A DNA stretch of 64,000 nt from Methanosarcina sp. 2.H.T.1A.6 (GTDB taxonomy: Archaea > Halobacteriota > Methanosarcinia > Methanosarcinales > Methanosarcinaceae). The notes below the pieces were generated by a model. That model made no database searches, was not told the origin of the DNA, and was given only the letters and a program-made list of their open reading frames with translations. Each line of letters begins with the position of its first letter. Position 1 is the first letter of the stretch. The DNA lies in contig NZ_JJOY01000030.1 in NCBI RefSeq assembly GCF_000979455.1, positions 248,001-312,000 of the forward strand, in the 5' to 3' direction. The position numbers were made by a program, and so were the translations under genes. This document shows positions 36,397 to 44,292 of this stretch, piece after piece.

Positions 36397-36545
36397 AGAT
36401 CGAGTAAGATTTAGAATAAAGTAATATTTAGAATCGAGTAAGATTTAGAATCAAGTAAGATTTAGAATCAAGTAAGATTTAGAATCAAGTAAGATTTAGA
36501 ATCAAGTAAGATTTAGAATCAAGTAAGATTTAGAATCGAGTAATA
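36397..36545. repeat. Tandem repeat, 17-nt unit ATTTAGAATCAAGTAAG, about 8 copies
   Basis: Fills the spacer between the aldehyde dehydrogenase and acetolactate synthase-like genes. Nearly perfect copies; end copies have GAGTAA in place of CAAGTAA. Confidence 0.9.
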
Positions 36546-36558
36546 CTTGAGGTTTTTT

Positions 36559-38196
36559 ATGAAAGCTTCGGACCTTTTTGTTGCCCAGCTTAAAGAGGAA
36601 GGCGTGGAATATATTTTCGGACTTCCTGGAGAAGAAAATCTTGACTTTCTCGAATCTCTGCGAAACTCGAACATCAAATTGATCATAACAAGGCATGAAC
36701 AGGCTGCGGCATTTATGGCTGCAGCTTACGGGAGGCTGACAGGAAAACCGGGGGTTTGTTTTTCAACCCTCGGTCCGGGAGCGACTAACCTTGTTACAGG
36801 CGTTGCCCAGGCACAGCTTACAGGAGCTCCCTTTATCTCAATCTCCGGACAAAAGGCGCTGATTGACAACTGGCAGGCCCGTTTCCAGCTTGTAGATGTT
36901 GTCAGGATGATGGAACCGCTCTGCAAAAAGGCTGTATCCATCACCGACCCGGGGATGATCCCTACAGTAATCCGAAACGCCTTCAAGCACGCGGAAGCCG
37001 AAAGGCCGGGAGCTGTACACATTGAGCTTCCTGAGGATGTGGCTGAAGAAGAGACAGACGCAGTTGTGCAGAAGCGAAGCGAGATCAAAATTCCCCTTCC
37101 TGATCCTGAAGCTGTTAAAATGGCAGCAAGTATGATCCACGGGGCTAAAAATCCCCTTATCATAGTCTCTTCCGGAGCTAACCGGAAGGCGGTCACTGAA
37201 GAACTAGAATATTTTTCCAGAAAGACCGGCATATACCTTGTGCACACACAAATGGGAAAAGGTGTAGTCCCTGATGACTGTCCTTATAGCCTCTTTGCTA
37301 CCGGAATCCATGCAAGAGATTACATAAACTGTGGAATTGACGGGGCAGATCTGATAATAACAGTGGGTTACGATATCGTAGAATACCCTCCCTACCTCTG
37401 GAACGAGCAGCTGGATAAAAAGATCATAAATATAGATTTCGTGGATTCCGTACCTGACAGGTATTTCAATCCTACGATAGAAATCATTGGAGATATTGTC
37501 TCTTCAATCAGAGAACTTGCCGCAAACATCCCGGTAAAGCGAGAATTTCCGATCTTTGAGCATACCAGGAGTTTCATAGAGGAAAAAATAAGTGCTCCTG
37601 CCAGGAAAAGTTACCCTCCCCTTCCGCAGGCAGTAGTTCAGAATGTCAGGAAAGTGCTTGGGAGAGAAGATATAATCACGCTGGACAACGGGATTTATAA
37701 ACTCTGGTTCTCCCGCCTTTACAAGACCTATGCTCCGAACACTGTGCTCCTTGACAATGCTCTTGCAACTATGGGTGCAGGACTCTCGTCCGGAATTACC
37801 GCAAAACTTCTTCATCCGGAACGCCGCGTACTTGCAATCTGCGGGGACGGGGGTTTTATGATGAACTGCCAGGAACTCGAGACCGCAATCCGCCATGGAA
37901 TCTCTGTGGTTGTCCTGATTCTCAATGACAATGCCTTTGGCTTTATTAAATGGAAGCAGAAAAAAAGGCATTTTGAGGACTTCGCCCTGGACTATGGAAA
38001 CCCTGATTTTTCACTCTTTGCCGAGAGTTTCGGGGCTGCAGGTATCAAAGTCAAAGAAGACGATGACCTTGCAGAAGTTCTGGAAAAAGCTTTTGCCATG
38101 AATAAAGTAGTTGTTATCGAATGTCCTATCGACTATTCCGTAAACTATGAGACCTTCTCGATAGAACTGAGAAACCTTACATGTAAATTCGAATAA
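36559..38196 (+). CDS. Acetolactate synthase-like thiamine-diphosphate enzyme (catabolic type)
   Basis: 545 residues from ATG 36559 (GAGG 6 nt upstream; a TTG at 36547 is also in frame). Catalytic Glu in TRHEQAAAFMAAAYGR; FAD-like region; thiamine-diphosphate binding GDGGFMMNCQELET ... LNDNAFGFIKW. VGYDIVEYPPYLWN is typical of catabolic AlsS enzymes. Condenses or decarboxylates 2-oxoacids. No small regulatory subunit gene follows, supporting a catabolic rather than IlvBN type. Confidence 0.88.
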   Translation: MKASDLFVAQLKEEGVEYIFGLPGEENLDFLESLRNSNIKLIITRHEQAAAFMAAAYGRLTGKPGVCFSTLGPGATNLVTGVAQAQLTGAPFISISGQKALIDNWQARFQLVDVVRMMEPLCKKAVSITDPGMIPTVIRNAFKHAEAERPGAVHIELPEDVAEEETDAVVQKRSEIKIPLPDPEAVKMAASMIHGAKNPLIIVSSGANRKAVTEELEYFSRKTGIYLVHTQMGKGVVPDDCPYSLFATGIHARDYINCGIDGADLIITVGYDIVEYPPYLWNEQLDKKIINIDFVDSVPDRYFNPTIEIIGDIVSSIRELAANIPVKREFPIFEHTRSFIEEKISAPARKSYPPLPQAVVQNVRKVLGREDIITLDNGIYKLWFSRLYKTYAPNTVLLDNALATMGAGLSSGITAKLLHPERRVLAICGDGGFMMNCQELETAIRHGISVVVLILNDNAFGFIKWKQKKRHFEDFALDYGNPDFSLFAESFGAAGIKVKEDDDLAEVLEKAFAMNKVVVIECPIDYSVNYETFSIELRNLTCKFE

Positions 38197-38233
38197 GCAG
38201 ATTTAAGCAGATTTTTCTTCAAGGGTTTGCAGG

Positions 38234-38500
38234 TTGATATTATGCAAACCCTCCATTGTTGAAATCAAACACCGGGAGAAACAATTGGGAGATGCAGAGA
38301 AAAAAGCAGGGTATCCCATCCATTCACATGACGTAGTCATAGTTGGAGCCGGACTGACTGGCCTCCGGGCAGCAATTGAGACTGTAAACAGGGGACTTGA
38401 TACAGCCATCATTTCCAGGGTGCACCCTCTCCCGCCCCCATTCCGTAGCAGCTCAAGGTGGGATAAATACAGCCCCTGGTGGGGACAGGTACAGGGATTA
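38234..38500 (+). pseudogene. Truncated fumarate reductase/succinate dehydrogenase flavoprotein
   Basis: HDVVIVGAGLTGLRAAIETV is the FAD-binding start of SdhA/FrdA/TfrA. ISRVHP follows, then the frame shifts near 38430-38436, where an extra C appears, into SVAAQGGINTAPG, the expected next motif. Nothing of the remaining 450 or so residues is found. Clearly a decayed fragment. Confidence 0.8.
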
Positions 38501-38509
38501 CCTTAAGCT

Positions 38510-38680
38510 AAATCCTATTCTGATAACCTTCCTTGCTCCAAAGATCGGTATATTAAGGCAGCAGAGATCGCAAAAGAGGTGCTGGAGAAGAAAATGTCTG
38601 TTAAGGAAGTTGTATTAATGAAAGGAATTTTGAGTAAAGAGGAAGCTGATGAACTGCTCAAAATTGAAAAGCTATTATAA
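38510..38680 (+). pseudogene. C-terminal fragment of a fumarase/aspartase-family lyase
   Basis: The frame from 38552 reads IKAAEIAKEVLEKKMSVKEV then VLMKGILSKEEADELL and stops at 38680. It matches the C-terminal domain of class II fumarase/aspartase, where IGY-x-A-A-x-IAK-A and the L-x-x-x-G-L-L-x-x-E-E pattern are conserved. The upstream KIGI is in another frame. Fused to the flavoprotein fragment in one short piece. Confidence 0.65.
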
Positions 38681-39127
38681 GTGCTTAATTCCAGAGCATA
38701 TTGCTATTTTATGCTTTCTAAAGTACTTATGTTTTATAAAGTACTATAATGAGATAATTGGAAAAATGAGATATTTGAATACAGAAAAACCGATATTTGA
38801 AACGTTGATATTTAAAACGTGGATATTTAAAACGTTGACAGTTAAAAAGCAGACCGTAAGAAAGTCAATAGTGAGACAGTTTTCCCACATTAATCCGCAG
38901 GTTATTTGTGGGATTTTTAATTAAAAGTTTTTAGTTATATTGTCTCGGTCGTTTTCAATCTGAATTTCAAGCTTTTTAACTTATAAATTTTAATTTGCGC
39001 TTCCTAATTTGTAGATATAATATTGCAATTATTCAAAATACATTGCAATTATTCAAAACCACTGGCTGATTGAGGCTACAGGTTAAGGTAGTGCTATACA
39101 AAGCGAATAAGGACTGTTTAAGGTATC
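38681..39127. other. Spacer with short repeats
   Basis: 15-nt imperfect repeats (ATATTTAAAACGTTG type, about 3 copies) at 38786-38845. The rest is AT-rich with no gene and separates convergent transcripts. Confidence 0.45.
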
Positions 39128-39481
39128 TTAATTAAGGTACCCTTTTCTTTCAAGCCATTCGATCTGGGGTCTTGTGTATTTCCAGGTAACATCAGCTTTT
39201 GAGTCCTGAACTTCCCAGGGGTTGGCTATGACAACATCGCCTTCGCGGATCCACATTCTCTTTTTCTTGGAACCGGGAATACGGCCCATGCGGACAACGC
39301 CGTCCATACACTGTAGTGTAACTCTTTTTGATCCAAGTAAACTTGCTACTGTTGCCAGTACTTCGTTTCTGTCCTTACGTGGAGTTCTCACCCTTGTTAC
39401 TTCCTGGGCGCCGTTTCCTGGTCCTACTGGTTTATTAGATCCTGCCTGTCTTTTTCTTATAGTGCTTCTGTAATTAGCCAG
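39128..39481 (-). CDS. eif1A: Translation initiation factor aIF1A, paralogue 1 (apparent CTG start)
   Basis: 117 residues if translation starts at CTG 39481: [14 protein letters not shown], basic tail, [18 protein letters not shown], then the OB-fold ([19 protein letters not shown]) and [13 protein letters not shown]. aIF1A binds the small ribosomal subunit A site and helps start selection. GGAGG lies exactly 7 nt before the CTG. An in-frame TAA lies 15 codons upstream with no ATG, GTG or TTG between. A GTG at 39391 would remove the basic N-terminal tail that contacts the ribosome. Same layout in the paralogue at 41685. Confidence 0.9.
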   Translation of the reverse strand: MANYRSTIRKRQAGSNKPVGPGNGAQEVTRVRTPRKDRNEVLATVASLLGSKRVTLQCMDGVVRMGRIPGSKKKRMWIREGDVVIANPWEVQDSKADVTWKYTRPQIEWLERKGYLN

Positions 39482-39759
39482 ATTAATTCCTCCTCTGCTG
39501 ATTTTGATCTTAATAATTTCAATTTAATTGGATTTGTTGATTTTCATTCCAGATTCCGTTTGTTTTTCCTTCTTTTATGGATGCCATCAAAGACATTTGC
39601 TGTTTTGAACAGATGTAATTAAATTGTTATGTTTTTGATTTCTGAACCCGTCCATAAAAACAAAAGGCGAAAAACAAAGAAAATAAAAAAACGAATAGTG
39701 AAAATGAATTGGGTGTTAATCCAATAAATAATTAAATTAACACTCAAGTCAGATTATCA

Positions 39760-39975
39760 TTAGAACTTCCTGTGGTTAGGAAGGCAATCTCTGCAGTAAA
39801 CCGGCCGTCCTTCTGTTGGTTTGAACGGAACTTCGGTCTCAACACCGCAGTCAGAACAGGTTACTTTAGTCATTTCTCTGGGGCCACTGTTGCCGCCTCT
39901 GAAACCACCACTTCCACCACGGTTGCCGTCTCTGCTGCCACCACGGTAAGAGTTTCCTCTGTCATTAAAACCCAT
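39760..39975 (-). CDS. RG-rich CxxC-x17-CxxC zinc-ribbon protein, copy 1
   Basis: 71 residues. Residues 1-32 are an Arg/Gly-rich tail (GGSRDGNRGGSGGFRGG) of the kind that binds RNA; the rest is a four-Cys zinc ribbon CSDC-x17-CRDC. The family is typical of Methanosarcina. It is probably an RNA-binding protein, by composition. Differs from copy 3 at only two positions (G17S, T36H). It has its own TATA-like promoter and the shared two-hairpin leader. Confidence 0.88.
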   Translation of the reverse strand: MGFNDRGNSYRGGSRDGNRGGSGGFRGGNSGPREMTKVTCSDCGVETEVPFKPTEGRPVYCRDCLPNHRKF

Positions 39976-39983
39976 TTTTGTTT

Positions 39984-40124
39984 CACCTCCGCTTATAGCG
40001 GGTATCTATAGAGTAAAAACAAGATTGTATAAAATTTATTGATTAAAAACAAAAATTGGTTTTTAATAACAATTATACGTCTCTTTATTTTCAACTACTC
40101 CTACATAGGAGTTTAATTATATAA
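39984..40124 (-). promoter_or_regulatory. Structured leader of zinc-ribbon gene 1
   Basis: The ribosome site GGAGGTG (39984-39990) overlaps by 2 nt a 5-bp hairpin CCGCT-ATA-AGCGG (39989-40001). A second 9-bp hairpin joins ATTAAAAAC and GTTTTTAAT (40042-40050 with 40059-40067). TATA-like TTATATAATTAA lies near 40112-40124. Shared by all four copies. Confidence 0.7.
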
Positions 40125-40133
40125 AAGTATCCA

Positions 40134-40434
40134 TCAAGAAATATAGAGTAGTGTCCGTGAGTTATTGATTATGCCTGGCAAAAAGGACACATCTACCTTC
40201 TTTGATCGGATTTGAGAATATCCCATAGGCATGCGATTTTCATTAACTAACCCCCACAAACAAATAGAGTAACAGAATAAAATAAGTTCAATTATAAAAA
40301 AGAGGATCGAAAGAAAGCTCAAATTTTGAGTAAATGAAAAGTGTAGCAACATAATCATTTAATAAAGTACATTATAAAAAGAAGTAGTCCGTTTGGCCTG
40401 CTCAAGCTAAGCAAAACGGACATAATCTGTCAAG
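40134..40434. other. Spacer with two inverted repeats
   Basis: GTGTCC (about 40147) pairs with GGACAC (about 40186), and GTCCGTTT (about 40388) with AAACGGAC (about 40416). Both begin GTAGT and end in ACAT, so they may be related transcription-end or insertion remnants. The short open frame here is not convincing. Confidence 0.35.
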
Positions 40435-40459
40435 TGAAATATTCCGAATGAATTCGAAA

Positions 40460-40660
40460 TTAGTAGCGGTTCTCTCTGGGCTTCCTGTGGTTAGGAAGGC
40501 AGTCTCTGCAGTAGACCGGTCTGTCGGGATCAGGTTTGAAAGGAACCTGAGTTTCAGCGCCGCAGTCGGAACAGGTTGCGTTGTGCATTTCCTTCGGGGC
40601 TCCGAAACCTCCCCGGTTACTGTCTCTTCCCCGGAAGGAGTTTCTGTCATTAAAAGCCAT
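40460..40660 (-). CDS. RG-rich CxxC-x17-CxxC zinc-ribbon protein, copy 2
   Basis: 66 residues. Short RG-rich N-terminus (FRGRDSNRGGFG), zinc ribbon CSDC-x17-CRDC and a basic tail PNHRKPRENRY not present in copies 1 and 3. Most diverged of the four. Confidence 0.87.
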   Translation of the reverse strand: MAFNDRNSFRGRDSNRGGFGAPKEMHNATCSDCGAETQVPFKPDPDRPVYCRDCLPNHRKPRENRY

Positions 40661-40668
40661 TTTCTTTT

Positions 40669-40753
40669 CACCTCCGCTTACAACGGATAGTCATTTGCTT
40701 AAAAATAAGATTGTATAGAGCTCTTTGATTAAAAACAGAAATTAGTTTTTAAT
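40669..40753 (-). promoter_or_regulatory. Structured leader of zinc-ribbon gene 2
   Basis: Ribosome site GGAGGTG (40669-40675) overlaps the hairpin CCGTT-GTA-AGCGG (40674-40686). The stem sequence differs from the other copies but a G-U pair keeps it. The 9-bp ATTAAAAAC/GTTTTTAAT stem is at 40728-40753. TATA-like sequence near 40800-40812. Confidence 0.7.
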
Positions 40754-40980
40754 AACAGATTATACATCTCTTTATTTTTAATGTTTCCACTATACAATCA
40801 AATTATATAAATCTTGCCAATACGGATTAAAAGACTATAAAAATATAATTTATCTGAAGCCACCTGAATTTAAATCCAATCATCCAGCTCCCTTTACTAC
40901 GGATCAAACGACCGATATTTAAACTCCACAGGCTTTTTGACCACTACTTTTCAGAAAATAATGGAACCGGACTTTTTTAA

Positions 40981-41124
40981 TTACTCAATTTCTCTTTTAA
41001 GGTAGTGCCAGAAAGCCCATACACAGACCAGTTCCCAGCCCTCAGCACCAAATCTATTGAGGTCTTCTGTAGTTCCTCGTCCCATTTTCAGGATTGGAAC
41101 ACACTTATATTCAAATTTTCTCAC
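40981..41124 (-). CDS. DUF4177-like small protein next to an insertion relic
   Basis: 47 residues from GTG 41124 (MRKFEYKCVPILKMG ... LNRFGAEGWELVCVWAFWHYLKREIE). The LN-x-x-GAEGWEL core and KRE end match DUF4177. A longer in-frame start at 41181 would read through the end of the insertion relic, so the upstream part is probably foreign. No ribosome site is visible, and the gene may have lost its promoter. Confidence 0.6.
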   Translation of the reverse strand: MRKFEYKCVPILKMGRGTTEDLNRFGAEGWELVCVWAFWHYLKREIE

Positions 41125-41151
41125 GCAATATATCCCGGATTTAATGTTATT

Positions 41152-41286
41152 AAGACTTACGCACTTGAGGTACAAAATCAAGTTTATTATAACACTGTTG
41201 TTTAAATGTTCATTTTGAATAGTTGGGGAGTTTAATGCTATTGATTTCTCAGTTCAACTGCATAATTCCTGGTTTTTTCAAAGGAA
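41152..41286 (-). mobile_element. Insertion-element relic (copy B)
   Basis: Starts with AGACTTACGCACTTGAG and shares TTTAATGCTATTGATTTC, CAGTTCAAC and CAAAGGAAC with the relic at 8129. Reverse translation gives VPLKK ... EINSIK with an in-frame stop. More decayed than copy A. Ends 28 nt upstream of the DUF4177-like start. Confidence 0.5.
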
Positions 41287-41684
41287 CATTCTGGTCTTAA
41301 GTAGAAATGGTACAAAACCTTCCACTGTCGCCAGTGGCACTATCCGAAAGCAGGAGTATAATGCATGTATGCATGTTAAGCCGGGTAATACATGAAATAG
41401 CAAACTCTGCAAGCAAGTACAATCAGCATACCAGTAAAATAGTGCAATCTGAGAAAAGATAAAGCAGGATTGTTGAAAAACCGGAAAAAGATAAAGCAGG
41501 ATTGTTGAAAAGCTGGGAAAGGACAGAAGCAGGAGATTAAAAGGGCAGAAAACTCTAGATAGCTCTGAATAATGCAGAATTATTGAAAAGAGGAATGAGA
41601 GGTTTAAACCGTGGTAATGGTTAAAACCAAAGAATATTAAGAGAGTTGTATTTTGTGAATTGAGCCTTATAATTTATCAGGCAG
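41287..41684. other. Spacer without genes
   Basis: Non-coding; includes an imperfect direct repeat GATAAAGCAGGATTGTTGAAAA near 41457-41510. Nothing else seen. Confidence 0.35.
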
Positions 41685-42029
41685 TTATTTAAGGTAGCCT
41701 TTGCGCTCGAGCCACTCTATCTGAGGCCTTGTGTATTTCCATATAACATCGGCTTTGGAATCCTGAATATCCCATGGAGTGGCAATTACGACATCACCTT
41801 CACGAATCCACATTTTCTTGTTCTTGGATCCGGGGATTCGGCCCATTCGGACAACACCATCCATGCACTGTAAATTGACCCTCTTTGAGCCTAAGAGACT
41901 TCCTACCGTTGCCAGTACTTCATGATTTTCCTTGCGCGGGGTACGCACCCTTGTTACTTCCTGAGTAGTTGGTGCGGCAGTTCCAGTTCCTGCTTTTCTC
42001 TTTCTTATATTACTTCTATAGTTTGCCAG
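41685..42029 (-). CDS. eif1A: Translation initiation factor aIF1A, paralogue 2 (apparent CTG start)
   Basis: 114 residues from CTG 42029: [52 protein letters not shown] and [18 protein letters not shown] lies 7 nt before the CTG, the same spacing as in paralogue 1, with GAGGAATYAA-CTGGC conserved. An ATG at 42074 is in frame but has no ribosome site and would add [15 protein letters not shown], which paralogue 1 lacks. Differs from paralogue 1 mainly in the N-terminal tail, so the two are probably functional variants. Confidence 0.9.
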   Translation of the reverse strand: MANYRSNIRKRKAGTGTAAPTTQEVTRVRTPRKENHEVLATVGSLLGSKRVNLQCMDGVVRMGRIPGSKNKKMWIREGDVVIATPWDIQDSKADVIWKYTRPQIEWLERKGYLK

Positions 42030-42074
42030 TTTGATTCCTCGTTGTATTATTACTTTTGAGTCGTTTATTCGCAT

Positions 42075-42489
42075 TTATTTTATCAGATCATATTTTTTCG
42101 AACTTACTGTGTTCAACAATTCCTTTAGGTATTTTGGTGTGAAGGTTCATAAATGGATAGGAAGTAAAAAACCTCTGAAAAATCTAGAACCTCTGAGAAT
42201 CCAATATCTCAGGAGAATCTCCTATTTGGAAGGTGGAGTAAATCAGTTCATAACCCATGACTTAGAGTTTACTTCAAAATTCTTCAGAGCAATTCCAGAT
42301 CCCGCCATATAAATATTAACTGAGATGTAATCAATGAAAATTTATGATATGACATGATAAATAAACATATAAAGACATAAGAGTTTCGATGCCCTTCACC
42401 CAAAGATAAGGTAAAAACACAGAATAAAAAGTGGATTAAGTGTTGATGTAATCAGTTACAGCGCAACACTTTACGCGATAAATTCGAAT
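42075..42489. other. Spacer without genes
   Basis: AT-rich upstream region of the aIF1A paralogue 2 transcript and 3' region of zinc-ribbon gene 3. No gene supported. Confidence 0.35.
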
Positions 42490-42705
42490 TTAGAACTTCC
42501 TGTGGTTAGGAAGGCAGTCTCTGCAGTAAACCGGCCGTCCTTCGGTTGGTTTGAAAGGAACTTCTGTCTCGACACCGCAGTCAGAACAGGTAACCTTGTG
42601 CATTTCTCTGGGGCCGCTGTTGCCGCCTCTGAAACCACCACTTCCACCACGGTTGCTGTCTCTGCTGCCACCCCGGTAAGAGTTTCCTCTGTCATTAAAA
42701 CCCAT
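42490..42705 (-). CDS. RG-rich CxxC-x17-CxxC zinc-ribbon protein, copy 3
   Basis: 71 residues, 69 of them identical to copy 1. RG-rich tail (1-32) and zinc ribbon CSDC-x17-CRDC. This near identity, together with the paired aIF1A genes, indicates a recent segmental duplication or gene conversion. Confidence 0.88.
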   Translation of the reverse strand: MGFNDRGNSYRGGSRDSNRGGSGGFRGGNSGPREMHKVTCSDCGVETEVPFKPTEGRPVYCRDCLPNHRKF

Positions 42706-42712
42706 TTTAATT

Positions 42713-42799
42713 CACCTCCGCTTATAGCGGATATACAGATATCATAAAAATATGATAAGATATAATTTATTATTTAAAAACAAAAAAAGGAGTTTTTAA
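42713..42799 (-). promoter_or_regulatory. Structured leader of zinc-ribbon gene 3
   Basis: Ribosome site GGAGGTG (42713-42719) overlaps hairpin CCGCT-ATA-AGCGG (42718-42730). The second stem TTAAAAAC/GTTTTTAA is at 42774-42799. TATA-like ATTTTATATAAC at about 42849-42860. Confidence 0.7.
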
Positions 42800-42924
42800 T
42801 AACAGATTATGTCTCATTATTTTTACTAATTGTAAAAACCTCTTATGTTATATAAAATTAATCCACGTGAGCCGGAAGACATATAAAAGCGTCTTCCTCA
42901 AACATAAGAATCAGAGTAACGAAT

Positions 42925-43042
42925 CAAACATTAGAAATAAGACATTAGAAATAAGACATTAGAAATAAGACATTAGAAATAAGACATTAGAAATAAGACA
43001 TTAGAAATAAGACATTAGAAATAAGACATTAAAAATAAGAAT
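42925..43042. repeat. Tandem repeat, 14-nt unit ATTAGAAATAAGAC, about 8 copies
   Basis: Between zinc-ribbon gene 3 and gene 4, near-perfect copies with a final variant ATTAAAAATAAGAA. Confidence 0.9.
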
Positions 43043-43113
43043 ATATGGAAAACCTGCTGTCAAAAGGTTTCCATTGATAATAATAAAAATCAAAAGATTC
43101 AGAATTTCTGGAA

Positions 43114-43356
43114 TTAGAATTTCCGGTGTTTTGGGAGACAGTCCCTGCAGTAAACTGGTCTTCCTTCAGTTGGCTTGAATGGAACCTGGGTCTCAACGCC
43201 ACAGTCAGAACACACTACCGGGTACAGTTCTCTGGGGCCGCTGCTGCCACCTCTGAAACCACCACGGTTGTTGTCTCTGCTTCCCCGGTTGTTGTCTCTG
43301 CTTCCCCGGTTGCTTTCTCTTCCCCTGAAAGAATTCCCTCTGTCATTAAAACTCAC
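43114..43356 (-). CDS. RG-rich CxxC-x17-CxxC zinc-ribbon protein, copy 4
   Basis: 80 residues from a GTG start. The RG/RDNN tail is longer (RGRESNRGSRDNNRGSRDNN) with an internal duplication of GSRDNNR. Zinc ribbon CSDC-x17-CRDC. The paralogue with the largest RNA-binding-like tail. Confidence 0.87.
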   Translation of the reverse strand: MSFNDRGNSFRGRESNRGSRDNNRGSRDNNRGGFRGGSSGPRELYPVVCSDCGVETQVPFKPTEGRPVYCRDCLPKHRKF

Positions 43357-43364
43357 TCTTGTTT

Positions 43365-43455
43365 CACCTCCGCTTATAGCGGATATCCTCTAGGTTGCTA
43401 TAAAAATAAGGTCCTATACAATTCTTTTATTAAAAACAAAAATGAAGTTTTTAAT
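43365..43455 (-). promoter_or_regulatory. Structured leader of zinc-ribbon gene 4
   Basis: Ribosome site GGAGGTG (43365-43371) overlaps hairpin CCGCT-ATA-AGCGG (43370-43382). Second stem ATTAAAAAC/GTTTTTAAT at 43429-43455. TATA-like TATATGTTATAAT upstream near 43505-43517. Confidence 0.7.
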
Positions 43456-43839
43456 AACAGATCATATGATTCTTTATTTTTACTGCCAATATTTCTCAAG
43501 ACATTATAACATATAAATTTATCTCAAGTGAAAAGGAAAAATAAAAAGAATCATTTTAAGACCTCTAAAACCTCATTACACCTTAGAATAGACCGCTTTT
43601 TCGGAGATAGAAATTAGAATCAAATTTTTCGGATTTGTGCCTGATTTCTCATATTTATGCCTGAAATTTCTAATATATTTGTTAAATTTCAGTGTACTTT
43701 CAAAAGAAAGAGCCTGATACTTGAGAATATATTGATAAACTTGTCAAACTGGACAAGATAAATAGACGGATGATATCCTGAAGCTAGGAAACTAATGAAC
43801 CAGGAACTGATTAATAAATAGAAGTAAAATAATCCATTA
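43456..43839. other. Spacer between divergent genes
   Basis: Promoter region for zinc-ribbon gene 4 on one side and the SMR gene on the other. No gene seen. Confidence 0.35.
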
Positions 43840-44166
43840 ATGAACTATTATTACCTGCTGTTACTGGCAATAGCATTTGAAGTATGCGGAACTACCTGCA
43901 TGAAATTATCCGAAGGCTTTTCAAAGTTGCTCCCTTCAGTTTTGATATTCGTATTTTACGCCATTAGTTTCTTTTTCTTTACCCTTGCCCTTAAAGGAAT
44001 AGATGTGAGCATTGCATACGCAATATGGGCCGGGCTCGGGACTGCTCTTATCACAGTAGTCGGAATTTTTGGGTTCAGGGAACCTGCCACTGCCCTAAAG
44101 ATGATTTCTCTTGCCATTGTAATTGCAGGAGTTATCGGGCTTCACCTGAGTGATAGGGTAACATAA
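43840..44166 (+). CDS. Small multidrug resistance (SMR) family exporter
   Basis: 108 residues, four transmembrane helices. The essential Glu in the first helix is in AIAFEVCGTTCMKLSEGFS (Glu 14), as in EmrE/SugE. The second and third helices carry YAISFFFFTLALKGIDVSIAYAIWAGLGTALI, and the fourth GVIGLHLSD. Antiporter of quaternary or aromatic cations for protons. No ribosome site is seen before the ATG, so it may be leaderless or weakly translated. Confidence 0.92.
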   Translation: MNYYYLLLLAIAFEVCGTTCMKLSEGFSKLLPSVLIFVFYAISFFFFTLALKGIDVSIAYAIWAGLGTALITVVGIFGFREPATALKMISLAIVIAGVIGLHLSDRVT

Positions 44167-44292
44167 TTGACCAGACTGACCAGATTTACCTGACTGATCA
44201 GATTTACCTGATTGAAATAGCTTTGTGCAAGCCGAAGCTAAGGCTTTGAGGTTTTTCAGTACCTGGCAGAAAGAATGCCAGCAGCCCGAGGT

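Noticed and set aside
38649-38924. 91-codon open frame after the composite pseudogene
   Set aside because: Runs through short tandem repeats and shows no family pattern.
40134-40358. 74-codon hydrophobic open frame
   Set aside because: No ribosome site, overlaps hairpin-rich spacer, composition explained by AT-rich DNA.
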